Source: Oryzobacter telluris
GTDB taxonomy: Bacteria; Actinomycetota; Actinomycetes; Actinomycetales; Dermatophilaceae
Direction: 5' to 3'
DNA length: 64,000 nucleotides
NCBI RefSeq assembly: GCF_043099285.1
Contig: NZ_CP170723.1
Location: 930,001-994,000 of the forward strand
Shown piece by piece: positions 31,712 to 40,510 of this stretch; positions within the stretch are counted from its first letter, which is position 1, and every line of letters starts with the position of its first letter. A model generated the notes under the pieces. It did not search any database. It worked only from the letters and a program-made list of their open reading frames with translations, and was not told the origin of the DNA. The translations under genes and the position numbers were made by a program.

Positions 31712-33675
31712 CCAAGCAGCTGGGGATCCGCATCCTCGTCGTCCTCACGCTCGTCCTGGGAACCGTCTACGTCGGCTGGCGCTGGTTCTTCTCGGTCAAC
31801 TGGCCGAACTGGTGGATCGCCGTCCCGCTCGTCATGGCCGAGACGTACGCGCTCGTCGACGCCTACCTCTTCGGCCTCACCGTCTGGCGGATCAAGCGCC
31901 GTGGCGAGGCTCCCGAGCCCACCGGCGAGGAGACGGTCGACGTCCTCATCACCACGTACAACGAGCCGGTCGAGCTCGTCGTCGCGACCGCCCGCGCCGC
32001 CATCGACATCCGCTTCCCCCACGAGACGTGGATCCTCGACGACGGCGACCGCCCCGAGATGCGCTCTGCCGCAGCCGATCTCGGCATCGGCTACATCACC
32101 CGCACCGAGGACTGGCAGGACCGACCCCGCCACGCCAAGGCCGGCAACCTCAACAACGCGCTCTTCGCGACGCAGGGCGAGTACATGCTCATCCTCGACG
32201 CCGACCAGATCCCGCTCCCGCAGATCCTCGACCGCACCCTCGGCTGGTTCCAGGACCCCGAGGTCGGCCTCGTGCAGACCCCCCAGTTCTTCACCAACGT
32301 CACCGGCTCCGACCCCCTGGGCAGCCAGGCGCCGCTGTTCTACGGTCCGATCCAGCAGGGCAAGGACGGGTGGAACGCCGCCTTCTTCTGCGGGTCCAAC
32401 GCCATCCTGCGGCGCGAGGCGCTGATGCAGCTCGGCATCGTCGGCTACGTCCGCGAGGTCGAGTACGCCGTGGCCGACGCGCTGCGCACCTCCACCCGGA
32501 TGCTGACCCGCGCCGAGGCGAGCGCCGCCGACCACGGCCAGGCCGCTGTCACGGCCGTCCGCGAGGTCCGCACGGCGGCCACCACCGCGCGGGCCGAGCT
32601 CGCCTCCGGCACGCCGGTGTCGGACGTCACCTACGCCTTCCAGCAGCGCGTCGACGTCGCCGCCCGCACCATCGTCGACGAGGACCTGGCCTCCATCCGG
32701 GCCGACCTCGAGGAGATCGGCGCCTTGCGCGACGTCCCCCAGCTCGATGACGAGCTCGGCCTCCTCGTCGTCGACGACGCGGCCATGAGCAAGCTCGCCC
32801 AGCGCGACCTCTCGCCCCTCGGCGCGCTGGAGTCGGTGCGCCAGCTCGTGCGCGCCGTGGACGTCGACCGCTCCGACGAGGCCCAGCCGATGATGCCGAT
32901 GGCGACCCTCTCGGTCACCGAGGACATGGCCACCTGCATGCGCCTGCACGGCCTGGGCTGGACGTCGGTCTACCACCACGAGGTGCTCGCCAACGGCCTC
33001 GCCCCCGACGACCTCGGCACGATGCTCCAGCAGCGACTGCGTTGGGCCCAGGGCACCCTCCAGGTGATGCTCAAGGAGAACCCGCTGGTCCAGAAGGGCC
33101 TGAGCATCCCGCAGCGCCTCATGTACTTCTCCACCATGTGGAGCTACCTGTCCGGCTTCGCCGCGGTCGTCTTCCTCACCGCGCCGTTCGTGTACCTCGT
33201 GTTCGGGGTGCTGCCGGTCAAGGCGTACGGCCTGACCTTCCTCACCTTCTTCGTCCCCTACATGGCCGTCAACCAGCTGCTCTTCTTCGTCGTCGGGTAC
33301 GGCAAGAAGACGTGGCGCGGCCACCAGTACAGCCTGGCGCTGTTCCCGCTGTGGATCAGGGCCTGCTGGACCGCTGCCGCCAACGTGTGGTTCAAGCGGC
33401 CCCTGGGCTTCGTCGTCACCCCGAAGACGAAGACCGAGCGCACGAGCTTCCCCTACCGGCTCGTCGCACCCCAGCTCGTCACCGCGGTGCTCCTCGTCGT
33501 CGCGGTCGTCATCGGTGGCGTCCGGCTCTGGCTCGGCACGGCCGACAGCGTCATCGGCACCGGAGTCAACACGGCGTGGATCGCCTACGACCTCGTCGTC
33601 CTCAGTGTCATCTGGAAGGCAGCCCTCTACCGCGGGCCAGACGCCGACAACCCCCCGAAGGAGATCATCCCGTGA
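31708..33675 (+). CDS. Processive family 2 glycosyltransferase (cellulose-synthase-like) with large insertion
   Basis: 655 residues. Two N-terminal membrane helices precede a GT2 catalytic domain with VDVLITTYNEP, WILDDGDRP, ILDADQ (about 165), FCGSNAILRRE (about 229), TEDMAT (about 404) and QQRLRWAQG (about 442). Several C-terminal membrane helices follow. All BcsA/hyaluronan-synthase-type catalytic motifs are intact, so it should polymerise and export a beta-linked glucan or similar. In ordinary relatives SNA and TED are some 30 residues apart; here about 145 extra, mostly helical, Ala-rich residues are inserted (AEASAADHGQAAVTAVREVR). No PilZ domain is visible. GTG 31708 overlaps the phosphatase stop. 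Confidence 0.88.
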   Translation: MTKQLGIRILVVLTLVLGTVYVGWRWFFSVNWPNWWIAVPLVMAETYALVDAYLFGLTVWRIKRRGEAPEPTGEETVDVLITTYNEPVELVVATARAAIDIRFPHETWILDDGDRPEMRSAAADLGIGYITRTEDWQDRPRHAKAGNLNNALFATQGEYMLILDADQIPLPQILDRTLGWFQDPEVGLVQTPQFFTNVTGSDPLGSQAPLFYGPIQQGKDGWNAAFFCGSNAILRREALMQLGIVGYVREVEYAVADALRTSTRMLTRAEASAADHGQAAVTAVREVRTAATTARAELASGTPVSDVTYAFQQRVDVAARTIVDEDLASIRADLEEIGALRDVPQLDDELGLLVVDDAAMSKLAQRDLSPLGALESVRQLVRAVDVDRSDEAQPMMPMATLSVTEDMATCMRLHGLGWTSVYHHEVLANGLAPDDLGTMLQQRLRWAQGTLQVMLKENPLVQKGLSIPQRLMYFSTMWSYLSGFAAVVFLTAPFVYLVFGVLPVKAYGLTFLTFFVPYMAVNQLLFFVVGYGKKTWRGHQYSLALFPLWIRACWTAAANVWFKRPLGFVVTPKTKTERTSFPYRLVAPQLVTAVLLVVAVVIGGVRLWLGTADSVIGTGVNTAWIAYDLVVLSVIWKAALYRGPDADNPPKEIIP

Positions 33676-34007
33676 TGCAGGTTCACAGCTCGACCGTCCA
33701 GGACGCCACCGTGCTCCGCTGCGACGGGAGGCTCACCATGGTCGCCGCCCCGGCCCTGAAGAGCGCGATCGACGAGGTCGTCGAGTCCGGAGGGACCCAC
33801 GTCGTCATCGACCTCAGCGAGACCAGCTTCGTGGACTCCTCCGGGCTCGGTGCCCTCGTGGCCGGTCTCAAGCGCACCCGCCAGGCCGGCGGCGACCTGC
33901 GGATCGCCGAGCCCCAGGAGCAGGTCCGCATGGTCCTCGCCCTCACCAACCTCGACCGCATCCTCCAGCCCTTCGACCGCTTGGAGGACGCCGTCCATGG
34001 CTGGTAA
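33675..34007 (+). CDS. STAS-domain anti-sigma factor antagonist
   Basis: 110 residues, one STAS domain. The regulatory phospho-Ser lies in SFVDSSGLGALVAGLKRT. It is the expected substrate of the HATPase kinase downstream and of the SpoIIE phosphatase upstream. ATG 33675 overlaps the glycosyltransferase stop (TGATG), and its end overlaps the next gene by 11 bases. Its partner could be a sigma-factor system or the glycosyltransferase itself. Confidence 0.9.
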   Translation: MQVHSSTVQDATVLRCDGRLTMVAAPALKSAIDEVVESGGTHVVIDLSETSFVDSSGLGALVAGLKRTRQAGGDLRIAEPQEQVRMVLALTNLDRILQPFDRLEDAVHGW

Positions 34008-34395
34008 CTACCGGGTCGACACCCTCGCCGTGCCGGAGACGCTCAACCTCCTGCACGACCTGCTCGACCGCGTCCGCACCGACCACCCGGACGTCGAGCG
34101 CACCGACCTCATGCTCTTCGAGACGGCCGTCATCGAGATCGCGAACAACGTCGTCGAGCACGGCCGCCCTCCGGGCACCGTCCACTACTCCTTCACCCTC
34201 GACGTCGAGCCCGACAAGCTGCGCGGCCTGCTGTCCGAGGGCGGCGAGGCGCTGCCCGAGCTGCGCTTCGTCATGCCCGGCCACGACAGCGAGGAGGGCC
34301 GCGGCCTCGCCCTGGCCAAGATGGCCCTCGACGACCTCGAGTACGAGCGGGTCGGCGACCACAACGAGTGGAGGATGACGCGCGTTAGGCGCTGA
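33997..34395 (+). CDS. RsbW-like ATP-binding serine kinase/anti-sigma protein
   Basis: 132 residues of HATPase_c/RsbW type. The N box is ETAVIEIANNVVEHGRP, and the G2-like end is EEGRGLALAKMALDDLEYER. The G1 box, usually DxG, reads LSEGGEALP, so the ATP-binding Asp appears replaced by Glu or shifted. Kinase activity may be weak or lost. It overlaps the STAS gene, which fits a stoichiometric complex. A conventional target sigma factor is not encoded nearby. Confidence 0.82.
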   Translation: MAGNYRVDTLAVPETLNLLHDLLDRVRTDHPDVERTDLMLFETAVIEIANNVVEHGRPPGTVHYSFTLDVEPDKLRGLLSEGGEALPELRFVMPGHDSEEGRGLALAKMALDDLEYERVGDHNEWRMTRVRR

Positions 34396-34459
34396 CCGCG
34401 CCCCTCGCGCGTCCCTTCCGCCCCCCACCACCCGCGGCACCGTCCGTGGCCGAGGTGGC

Positions 34460-35725
34460 ATGCTCCACCGGGTGACGACGACGCCGACCCGTGACCCGGT
34501 GCAGCGGCACGTCGTCCGCACCCTGGTGTCCTCGCAGGTGCTCGGCGGCGTCGGCCTGTCCGCCGGCGTCGCGGTGGGCGCGCTGATCGCCGAGGAGGTC
34601 TCGGGCTCGGCCCGGTGGGCCGGCCTCGGCGGGACCTTCCAGATCCTCGGCACCGCCCTCGTCGCGGTCCCGGTCGTGCGCCTCATGGCCTCCCGGGGAC
34701 GTCGACCCGGGCTCGCGCTCGGCTACGCCCTCGCCGCGGTGGGGGCGGTCGGCATCATCGTGGCGGCCTCGATCGGGAGCTTCGCCCTGCTGCTCGTCGC
34801 GAGCCTGTTCTTCGGTGGCGCGACGACGTCGAACGGCCAGTCGCGCTACGCCGCCACCGACCTCGCACAGCCCCAGCGCCAGGCCCGCGACCTCGCGATC
34901 GTCGTCTGGGCGACCACGCTCGGCAGCGTCCTCGGCCCCAACCTCGTGACCCCGGGGGCCCCGGTCGCCCGCGTCCTCGGGCTGCCCGAGCTCGCCGGGC
35001 CCTACGTCTTCTCGGTCGTCGGGCTGGTGCTGGCCGTCGTCCTCGTCCTGTGGCGGCTGCGTCCCGACCCGCTGCTCGAGGCCCGCCGACGGCACGTCGA
35101 GGGCGGCGGGGTGGCGCTGCGCGCCCAGGGCTCCATGGTGCGCGGCCTGCGGGTCGTGCTGGCCCTCCCCGACGCCCGGCTGGGCCTGGTCACCCTCGTG
35201 CTCGGCCACGTGACGATGGTCAGCGTCATGGTGATGACGCCGCTGCACATGTCGCACGGCCACGCCGCGCTGGAGGTCATCGGGTTCGTCATCAGCATGC
35301 ACGTGCTCGGGATGTTCGCCTTCTCGCCGCTCACGGGGATGGCCGTGGACCGCTTCGGGGGACGGGTCGTCGCCCTCGTGGGCTCGCTGGTGCTGTCCAG
35401 CGCCGCGATCCTCGCGTCGGTGTCGCCCGAGGGTCACTCGGCCACCCTCCTCGCCGGGCTCTTCCTCCTCGGCCTCGGCTGGTCGTGCACGCTCGTGTCC
35501 GGGTCGGCCCTGCTCACCGCTGCCGTGCCGGCCGACGAGCGGCCCGCGGCCCAGGGGGCCTCCGACCTGGTGATGTCGCTCGTCGCCGGTGGCGGCGGCG
35601 CGCTCGCCGGGGTCGTCGTCGAGGAGGCGAGCTACCACGTGCTCGCCTTGGGGGCGCTGGCGGTCGCCGTCACCATCGGGCTCGCCGCGGCCCTCGCCGC
35701 ACCCCGGACCCGCGCGCCCGCCTGA
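34460..35725 (+). CDS. MFS transporter
   Basis: 421 residues with 12 predicted membrane helices. The loop after helix 2 has VVRLMASRGRRPGLALGYAL, a degenerate MFS motif A. A central loop (PLLEARRRHVEGGG) divides the two halves. It is probably a drug or metabolite exporter. ATG 34460 has GAGGTG four or five bases upstream; GTG 34472 is possible and would suit a leaderless message from GGCATGCT. It follows the partner-switching operon by 64 bases and may be independent. Confidence 0.83.
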   Translation: MLHRVTTTPTRDPVQRHVVRTLVSSQVLGGVGLSAGVAVGALIAEEVSGSARWAGLGGTFQILGTALVAVPVVRLMASRGRRPGLALGYALAAVGAVGIIVAASIGSFALLLVASLFFGGATTSNGQSRYAATDLAQPQRQARDLAIVVWATTLGSVLGPNLVTPGAPVARVLGLPELAGPYVFSVVGLVLAVVLVLWRLRPDPLLEARRRHVEGGGVALRAQGSMVRGLRVVLALPDARLGLVTLVLGHVTMVSVMVMTPLHMSHGHAALEVIGFVISMHVLGMFAFSPLTGMAVDRFGGRVVALVGSLVLSSAAILASVSPEGHSATLLAGLFLLGLGWSCTLVSGSALLTAAVPADERPAAQGASDLVMSLVAGGGGALAGVVVEEASYHVLALGALAVAVTIGLAAALAAPRTRAPA

Positions 35726-35760
35726 CGGGCGCCGGGTCGCAGCGTTGTTAGCCTGCTGAG

Positions 35761-38700
35761 GTGAGCGAGACGGCGCCGACGCGCGACGAGGACACCCTGC
35801 CGGGGGAGCCCTCGGGACCGCCCACCGAGGACGTCCCCCAGGTCCCAGAGCCGCCCGTCGACCCGCGTGGGGACCGCGTCGCCGCGGCCCGCGCCGCCTG
35901 GACCCGCCACCTCGTCGACCTCGGCGGACGCAACACCCTGCTCTGGTACCGCGACCTGTCGGCCGGGACCCTCGACCTGCGCACCGCCCACCCCGGCGGC
36001 CTCGCCATGCTGATGACCGGCCGCCCCACCAGGCTGTCCGACCTCTACCGCGAGCCCGCCGCCCTCGACGACGCCCGCCGCCGCGCCCGCGCCATCGCCG
36101 CGAAGAGCCGCGAGCTGAAGGAGGAGCGCGGCATCCTCACCTGCTTCCTCGCCATCGGGATGGCGACGTGGACGGTGACGATGCCCGACGGCCGCACCGT
36201 GCCGCGGCCGCCGGCGGCCCCGGTGCTGCTGCGCTCGTGCACCCTGCGGTCCACCGGCGCGGCGCAGGGCGACTACGTCCTCGACCTCGGTGCCGACGTC
36301 GAGCTCAACCCCGTGCTCGTGCACTACCTCGCGTCCGAGCAGGGCATCACGGTCGACGACGACGCCCTCGAGGCACTCGCCTTCGTCGACGGCACCGTCG
36401 ACCCCTACCCCGTGTACGCCGCCCTGGCCCAGGCGTGTGCGGCCGTGCCCGAGTTCTCGGTCGACCCGCGCCTCGTCCTCGGCACGTTCTCCTACGCCAA
36501 GCTGCCGATGGTCGCCGACCTCGCCGCCCAGGGCGACGGCCTCGCCGACCACGACGTCGTCGCGGCGCTGGCGGGCGACCCCGACGCGCTGCGCGCGATC
36601 CGCTCCGAGCTCGACCCCTCGCGGCTCGACCTCGACGACCCGGCGCGCGACGTCCTCGTCCTCGACGCCGACTCCAGCCAGCAGGAGGCCATCGAGGCCG
36701 TGCGGTCGGGGTCGCACCTCGTCATCCACGGCCCGCCCGGCACCGGCAAGTCGCAGACGATCTCCAACCTCATCGCCGCGCTCGCCGCCGACGGGCGCCG
36801 CGTCCTCTTCGTCGCCGAGAAGCGCGCCGCCATCGATGCGGTCGTGGGGCGCCTCGAGCGGGTCGGCCTGTCCGACCTCGTCCTCGACCTCCACGCCGGG
36901 GCCCAGGGGCGTCGCCGGGTGGCGCGCGAGCTCGCCGAGGGGCTCGACCGCCTCAAGGGCAGCACACCGGCCCGCTCCGGGCGGGCCGATCGGCGTGACG
37001 CCGCCACCGCGGCCCGGGTCACCGGACCCGCCGACACCCGTCGCGGCGCCGCGCAGCGCCTGGGCGACCACGTGCGCGCCCTGCACGACCCGCGCGAGCC
37101 GTGGGCGGTCTCCCTGCACCAGGTGCAGGAGGCCGTGTCGGCCTTCGCGTCCACGCCGACGCCCCCGCGCTCCCGGGTCCGGCTGCGCGACGTCGCGCTC
37201 GCCGGCCTCGACCGCGAGGGCGTGGGGCGGGCGGCCGCGACCACGACCAGCCTGGCGTCCCTCGCCGACTGGGACGGCGTCGGGCGCGACGACCCGTGGT
37301 TCGGCGCCGACCTCCCCGACGCCGACGCCGCTGCCGGGGCTCGCGACCGCGCCGAGCGGCTGGCGCAGGGCGGCGTCGACGACACCGCGCGGACGCTCGC
37401 CGAGGTGTTCCGCGGCATCCAGCTGCCCGACCTGCCCACCACCCGCGACTGGGGCCACGTCCTGGAGACCGTGGGCGAGGTGCGCGACACCCTCGAGGTG
37501 TTCCGGCCCGAGGTGTTCGACATCCCGCTCGGCGACCTCGTGGCCGCCACGGGGTCGAGCACGTTCCGGCGCGAGGTCGGCGCCGACCTCGGGTTCCTCG
37601 AGCGCTGGAGGCTGCGGCGCCAGGCCCGCTCGCTGCTGCGCCCGGGTCGCCCGCCGGCCGACCTGCACGCCGCCCTCTCCGCCGCCAGCGACCAGCGGGT
37701 CGCGTGGCGCCAGCTCGCCGGGTCCGGCGGCCGGCCCGAGATCCCCGTCGAGCTCGACCGGGCGAGGGCGTCGCACGCCACGCTCGTCGACGACCTCGGC
37801 TGGCTCGACACCCGTCTGGCCCGACCGGAGGGGGAGGACGGGCGCAGCCTGCTCGACCTCGACCTCGCCACGCTGCGCGAGCGCGTCGCCCGCCTGGCCG
37901 AGACGTCGGGCCGGGTCGGTGTCGCCCCCGCGGTGCGCGAGGCGCTCGACGAGCTCGAGGCCGCGGGCCTGCGCCCGCTCGTCGACGACCTGCGCACGCG
38001 CGCGGTCCCGGCCGAGCGGGTGCGCCCCGAGGTCGAGTGGGTCTGGTGGTGCTCGCTCGCCGAGGAGGTCGCCACCCGCGACCCGCGCGTCGCCGCCCAC
38101 GACGGCCGCGCGCTCACCCGCACCGTCACCGACTTCGCCGAGGCGGACCGGGCCGTGGTGTCCGACAACGCGGCCCGCGTCCTCACCGCGGTGGCCGACC
38201 GGGTCGCCGAGGTCATCGCCGAGCACCCCGAGCAGGAGTCGCTGCTGCGCGCCGAGGGGGCGCGGGCGCGTCGCCTCGCCCCGCTGCGCGACCTCGTGAC
38301 GCGTGCGCCCGAGCTCGTCACGGCGGTGCGGCCGTGCTGGGTGATGAGCCCCCTGGTCGTCGCGTCGGTGCTGCCGCCCGGGCAGTGGTTCGACGTCGTC
38401 GTCTTCGACGAGGCGTCGCAGATCCCGCCCGCCGAGGCCGTGTCCGCCGTCTCGCGGGCCCGCCAGGTCATCGTCGCCGGCGACTCGCGCCAGCTGCCGC
38501 CCACCTCGTTCTTCACCACGGTCACCGAGGGGGACGCCGCCGTGGCCGCCGAGGAGGCGCTCACCGAGGGGGTCGAGTCGATCCTCGACGTCCTCGCCGC
38601 CGCCCTGCCCGGCCGCCGGCTGCGCTGGCACTACCGCTCGCTCGACGAGCGCCTCATCGCCTTCGCCAACGCCGAGGTCTACGAGGGCTCGCTCGTCACC

Positions 38701-39660
38701 TTCCCCGGCACCGGCACCGAGCCCGTGGTGCGGCACGTCCTCGTCGACGGGCACGGTGTCGTCGCCGAGGGCGAGGCCGCCGTCGAGTCGACGACCGCCG
38801 AGGTCGACCGCGTCGTCGAGCTCGTCCTCGAGCACGCCCGCACCAGCCCCGACCGCTCGCTCGGCGTCATCGCCCTCGGCATCACCCACGCCCAGCGGGT
38901 CGACGAGGCGTTGCACCGCGCGCTGGCGTCGCTGGAGGACGACGCCGCCCTCGCCGCGTTCTTCGACGAGGACCGGCCCGAGGCGTTCTTCGTCAAGAAC
39001 CTCGAGCGGGTCCAGGGCGACGAGCGCGACGACGTGCTCCTCACCATCGGGTACGGCAAGACCCCGCACGGCCGCGTCCTGCACCGGTTCGGACCGCTCA
39101 ACACCGAGGGCGGCGAGCGCCGCCTCAACGTGGCCATCACGCGGGCGCGACGCTCGATGACCGTGGTGTCGTCGATCGCGGCGGGTGACCTCGACCCCGA
39201 GCGGCTGCGCGCCCGCGGCGCCCTCATGCTGCGCGACTTCCTCGCCTACGCGGCGGGTGACGGGCTGCCGGGCTCGGCCGCCCCGGCCGCTGTGGCGCCG
39301 CCGCAGGACGCCGACGGAGCGGGCTCGTCTCGCTCGGTCGTGCTCGCCGACCTCGCCCGGAGGCTGCGGGCCGAGGGCCTCGTCGTGCACGAGGGGCTCG
39401 GGTCGTCGGCCGACCCGGTCGACCTCGCGGTCGAGGACCCGGCGCGCCCGGGCCACCTCCTGCTCGCGGTGGAGTCCGACGGGCCGGAGTACGCCGCGAT
39501 GCGCACCGCCCGCGACCGCGACCGGTTGCGGGCCGAGCAGCTCGAGCGGCTGGGGTGGCGGCACGTGCGGGTCTGGTCGACCGACGTCTTCCGCGACCCC
39601 GCGCGCGACGTGTCACGCATCCTCGAGGCGGTGGGCATGAGGCAGGCCCCCGGTGACTGA
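35761..39660 (+). CDS. DUF4011 superfamily I helicase with C-terminal nuclease-like domain
   Basis: 1299 residues. The N-terminal region (about 30-290) is DUF4011-like (RHLVDLGGRNTLLWYRDL, FSYAKLPMVADL). Walker A is HGPPGTGKSQTISNLIAAL (about 322), Walker B is FDVVVFDEASQIPPAEA (about 880), and motif VI is LNVAITRARRS (about 1120). The last 100 residues, DPVDLAVEDPARPGHLLLAV, EQLERLGWRHVRVWSTD and so on, resemble the Vsr/MTES_1575-type endonuclease fold. It probably unwinds and cuts nucleic acid; roles in repair or defence are possible. GTG 35761 is preceded by GTTGTTAGCCT, a possible leaderless promoter. Confidence 0.87.
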   Translation: MSETAPTRDEDTLPGEPSGPPTEDVPQVPEPPVDPRGDRVAAARAAWTRHLVDLGGRNTLLWYRDLSAGTLDLRTAHPGGLAMLMTGRPTRLSDLYREPAALDDARRRARAIAAKSRELKEERGILTCFLAIGMATWTVTMPDGRTVPRPPAAPVLLRSCTLRSTGAAQGDYVLDLGADVELNPVLVHYLASEQGITVDDDALEALAFVDGTVDPYPVYAALAQACAAVPEFSVDPRLVLGTFSYAKLPMVADLAAQGDGLADHDVVAALAGDPDALRAIRSELDPSRLDLDDPARDVLVLDADSSQQEAIEAVRSGSHLVIHGPPGTGKSQTISNLIAALAADGRRVLFVAEKRAAIDAVVGRLERVGLSDLVLDLHAGAQGRRRVARELAEGLDRLKGSTPARSGRADRRDAATAARVTGPADTRRGAAQRLGDHVRALHDPREPWAVSLHQVQEAVSAFASTPTPPRSRVRLRDVALAGLDREGVGRAAATTTSLASLADWDGVGRDDPWFGADLPDADAAAGARDRAERLAQGGVDDTARTLAEVFRGIQLPDLPTTRDWGHVLETVGEVRDTLEVFRPEVFDIPLGDLVAATGSSTFRREVGADLGFLERWRLRRQARSLLRPGRPPADLHAALSAASDQRVAWRQLAGSGGRPEIPVELDRARASHATLVDDLGWLDTRLARPEGEDGRSLLDLDLATLRERVARLAETSGRVGVAPAVREALDELEAAGLRPLVDDLRTRAVPAERVRPEVEWVWWCSLAEEVATRDPRVAAHDGRALTRTVTDFAEADRAVVSDNAARVLTAVADRVAEVIAEHPEQESLLRAEGARARRLAPLRDLVTRAPELVTAVRPCWVMSPLVVASVLPPGQWFDVVVFDEASQIPPAEAVSAVSRARQVIVAGDSRQLPPTSFFTTVTEGDAAVAAEEALTEGVESILDVLAAALPGRRLRWHYRSLDERLIAFANAEVYEGSLVTFPGTGTEPVVRHVLVDGHGVVAEGEAAVESTTAEVDRVVELVLEHARTSPDRSLGVIALGITHAQRVDEALHRALASLEDDAALAAFFDEDRPEAFFVKNLERVQGDERDDVLLTIGYGKTPHGRVLHRFGPLNTEGGERRLNVAITRARRSMTVVSSIAAGDLDPERLRARGALMLRDFLAYAAGDGLPGSAAPAAVAPPQDADGAGSSRSVVLADLARRLRAEGLVVHEGLGSSADPVDLAVEDPARPGHLLLAVESDGPEYAAMRTARDRDRLRAEQLERLGWRHVRVWSTDVFRDPARDVSRILEAVGMRQAPGD

Positions 39661-39967
39661 CCGGCCGCAGCACGCCGCACCGGACCCCGGTGAGGGCGCC
39701 GCGGCCGTCGCCCCCGAGGAGCGGGACGACCGCGTGCCACCGGGCCTGCGCGAGCCGGCCGAGCAGTCGTTCGAGTCGCCCGGCGAACCCGAGCGCGAGC
39801 TGCGGCCCGCGCGACGACCCCGCCGTCCGCGACGGGCGCACCGGCCGGGGACCAACCCCGGCGTCGACGACGTCCCCGACGTCGCCCCACCGCGTGATCC
39901 AGGGACCGCCGACGACAGCGACCACGACCGCTGGCTGCGGGCCCAGCGCCCGCCCCACTGGGAGTGA
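39653..39967 (+). CDS. Small hydrophilic protein linked to the helicase
   Basis: 104 residues, disordered and rich in Pro, Arg and acidic residues, ending DDSDHDRWLRAQRPPHWE, a tail I recall from other actinobacterial hypotheticals. GTG 39653 overlaps the helicase stop by eight bases, so it is likely cotranslated. No domain is recognised; it may be an adaptor for the helicase. Confidence 0.6.
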   Translation: MTDRPQHAAPDPGEGAAAVAPEERDDRVPPGLREPAEQSFESPGEPERELRPARRPRRPRRAHRPGTNPGVDDVPDVAPPRDPGTADDSDHDRWLRAQRPPHWE

Positions 39968-39976
39968 GACGACGAC

Positions 39977-40010
39977 GGGCCCCCGCCGACCTCGTGGTCG
40001 CCGCGGGCCC
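39977..40010. terminator. Hairpin between convergent genes
   Basis: An outer stem of GGGCCC with GGGCCC and an inner stem of CGACC with GGTCG around TCGT, between genes ending at 39967 and 40029. TTCG follows. It is a probable bidirectional terminator. Confidence 0.55.
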
Positions 40011-40028
40011 TTCGTGGACGCTGGGCGC

Positions 40029-40397
40029 TCAGGCGCGCGGCGCCCGGAGCGCGTCGCGGATCTCGGTGAGCAGCTCGGTGTTCGGGTCGATGGTCGCGGC
40101 CTGCGGCTCGGCCGGGAAGAAGCGCGCCTTGGCGGCCTCGTAGGGCTTGACGACGAAGAAGTAGACGATCGCCGCGGTGAGGAGGAACGCGACGGCAGCC
40201 GTGAGGAACGGGCCGATGGTGTCGAAGCCGCCGGGCCTCCAGTCGTTGAAGCTGGGAGCGCCACCCGCCTTGGCGAGGGCCTCGATGACGACGTCGGTGA
40301 AGGCCTTGACGACGGTGGCGAACGCGGCACCGATGATGAACGCGACGGCCAGCTCGACGAGGTTGCCGCGCAGCACGAACTCCTTGAACCCCTTCAT
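40029..40397 (-). CDS. mscL: Large-conductance mechanosensitive channel
   Basis: 122 residues. MKGFKEFVLRGNLVELAVAF is the MscL amphipathic N-helix and pore-lining start. The second helix is FLTAAVAFLLTAAIVYFFVV, and the C-terminal helix is NTELLTEIRDALR. It forms the homopentameric channel that releases solutes on osmotic downshock. The start ATG 40397 has GGAG about six bases upstream. It is followed by a hairpin at 39977-40010. Confidence 0.96.
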   Translation of the reverse strand: MKGFKEFVLRGNLVELAVAFIIGAAFATVVKAFTDVVIEALAKAGGAPSFNDWRPGGFDTIGPFLTAAVAFLLTAAIVYFFVVKPYEAAKARFFPAEPQAATIDPNTELLTEIRDALRAPRA

Positions 40398-40510
40398 GGA
40401 GAGCTCCTTTCGACGAGGTGGTGTCCCGCGCCGTGCGAGACCGGGGATGCCCCCACGACCAGCCTAGGCCCGTCGGTGTGGGGTCGTCGCCCACTCCGGG
40501 TCCTCGCAGG

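Noticed and set aside
35632..39564. A very long open frame on the minus strand opposite the helicase gene.
   Set aside because: It mirrors the GC-rich codon pattern of the plus-strand gene, has repetitive Gly/Arg/His-rich translation and no domain, whereas the plus strand has full helicase motifs.
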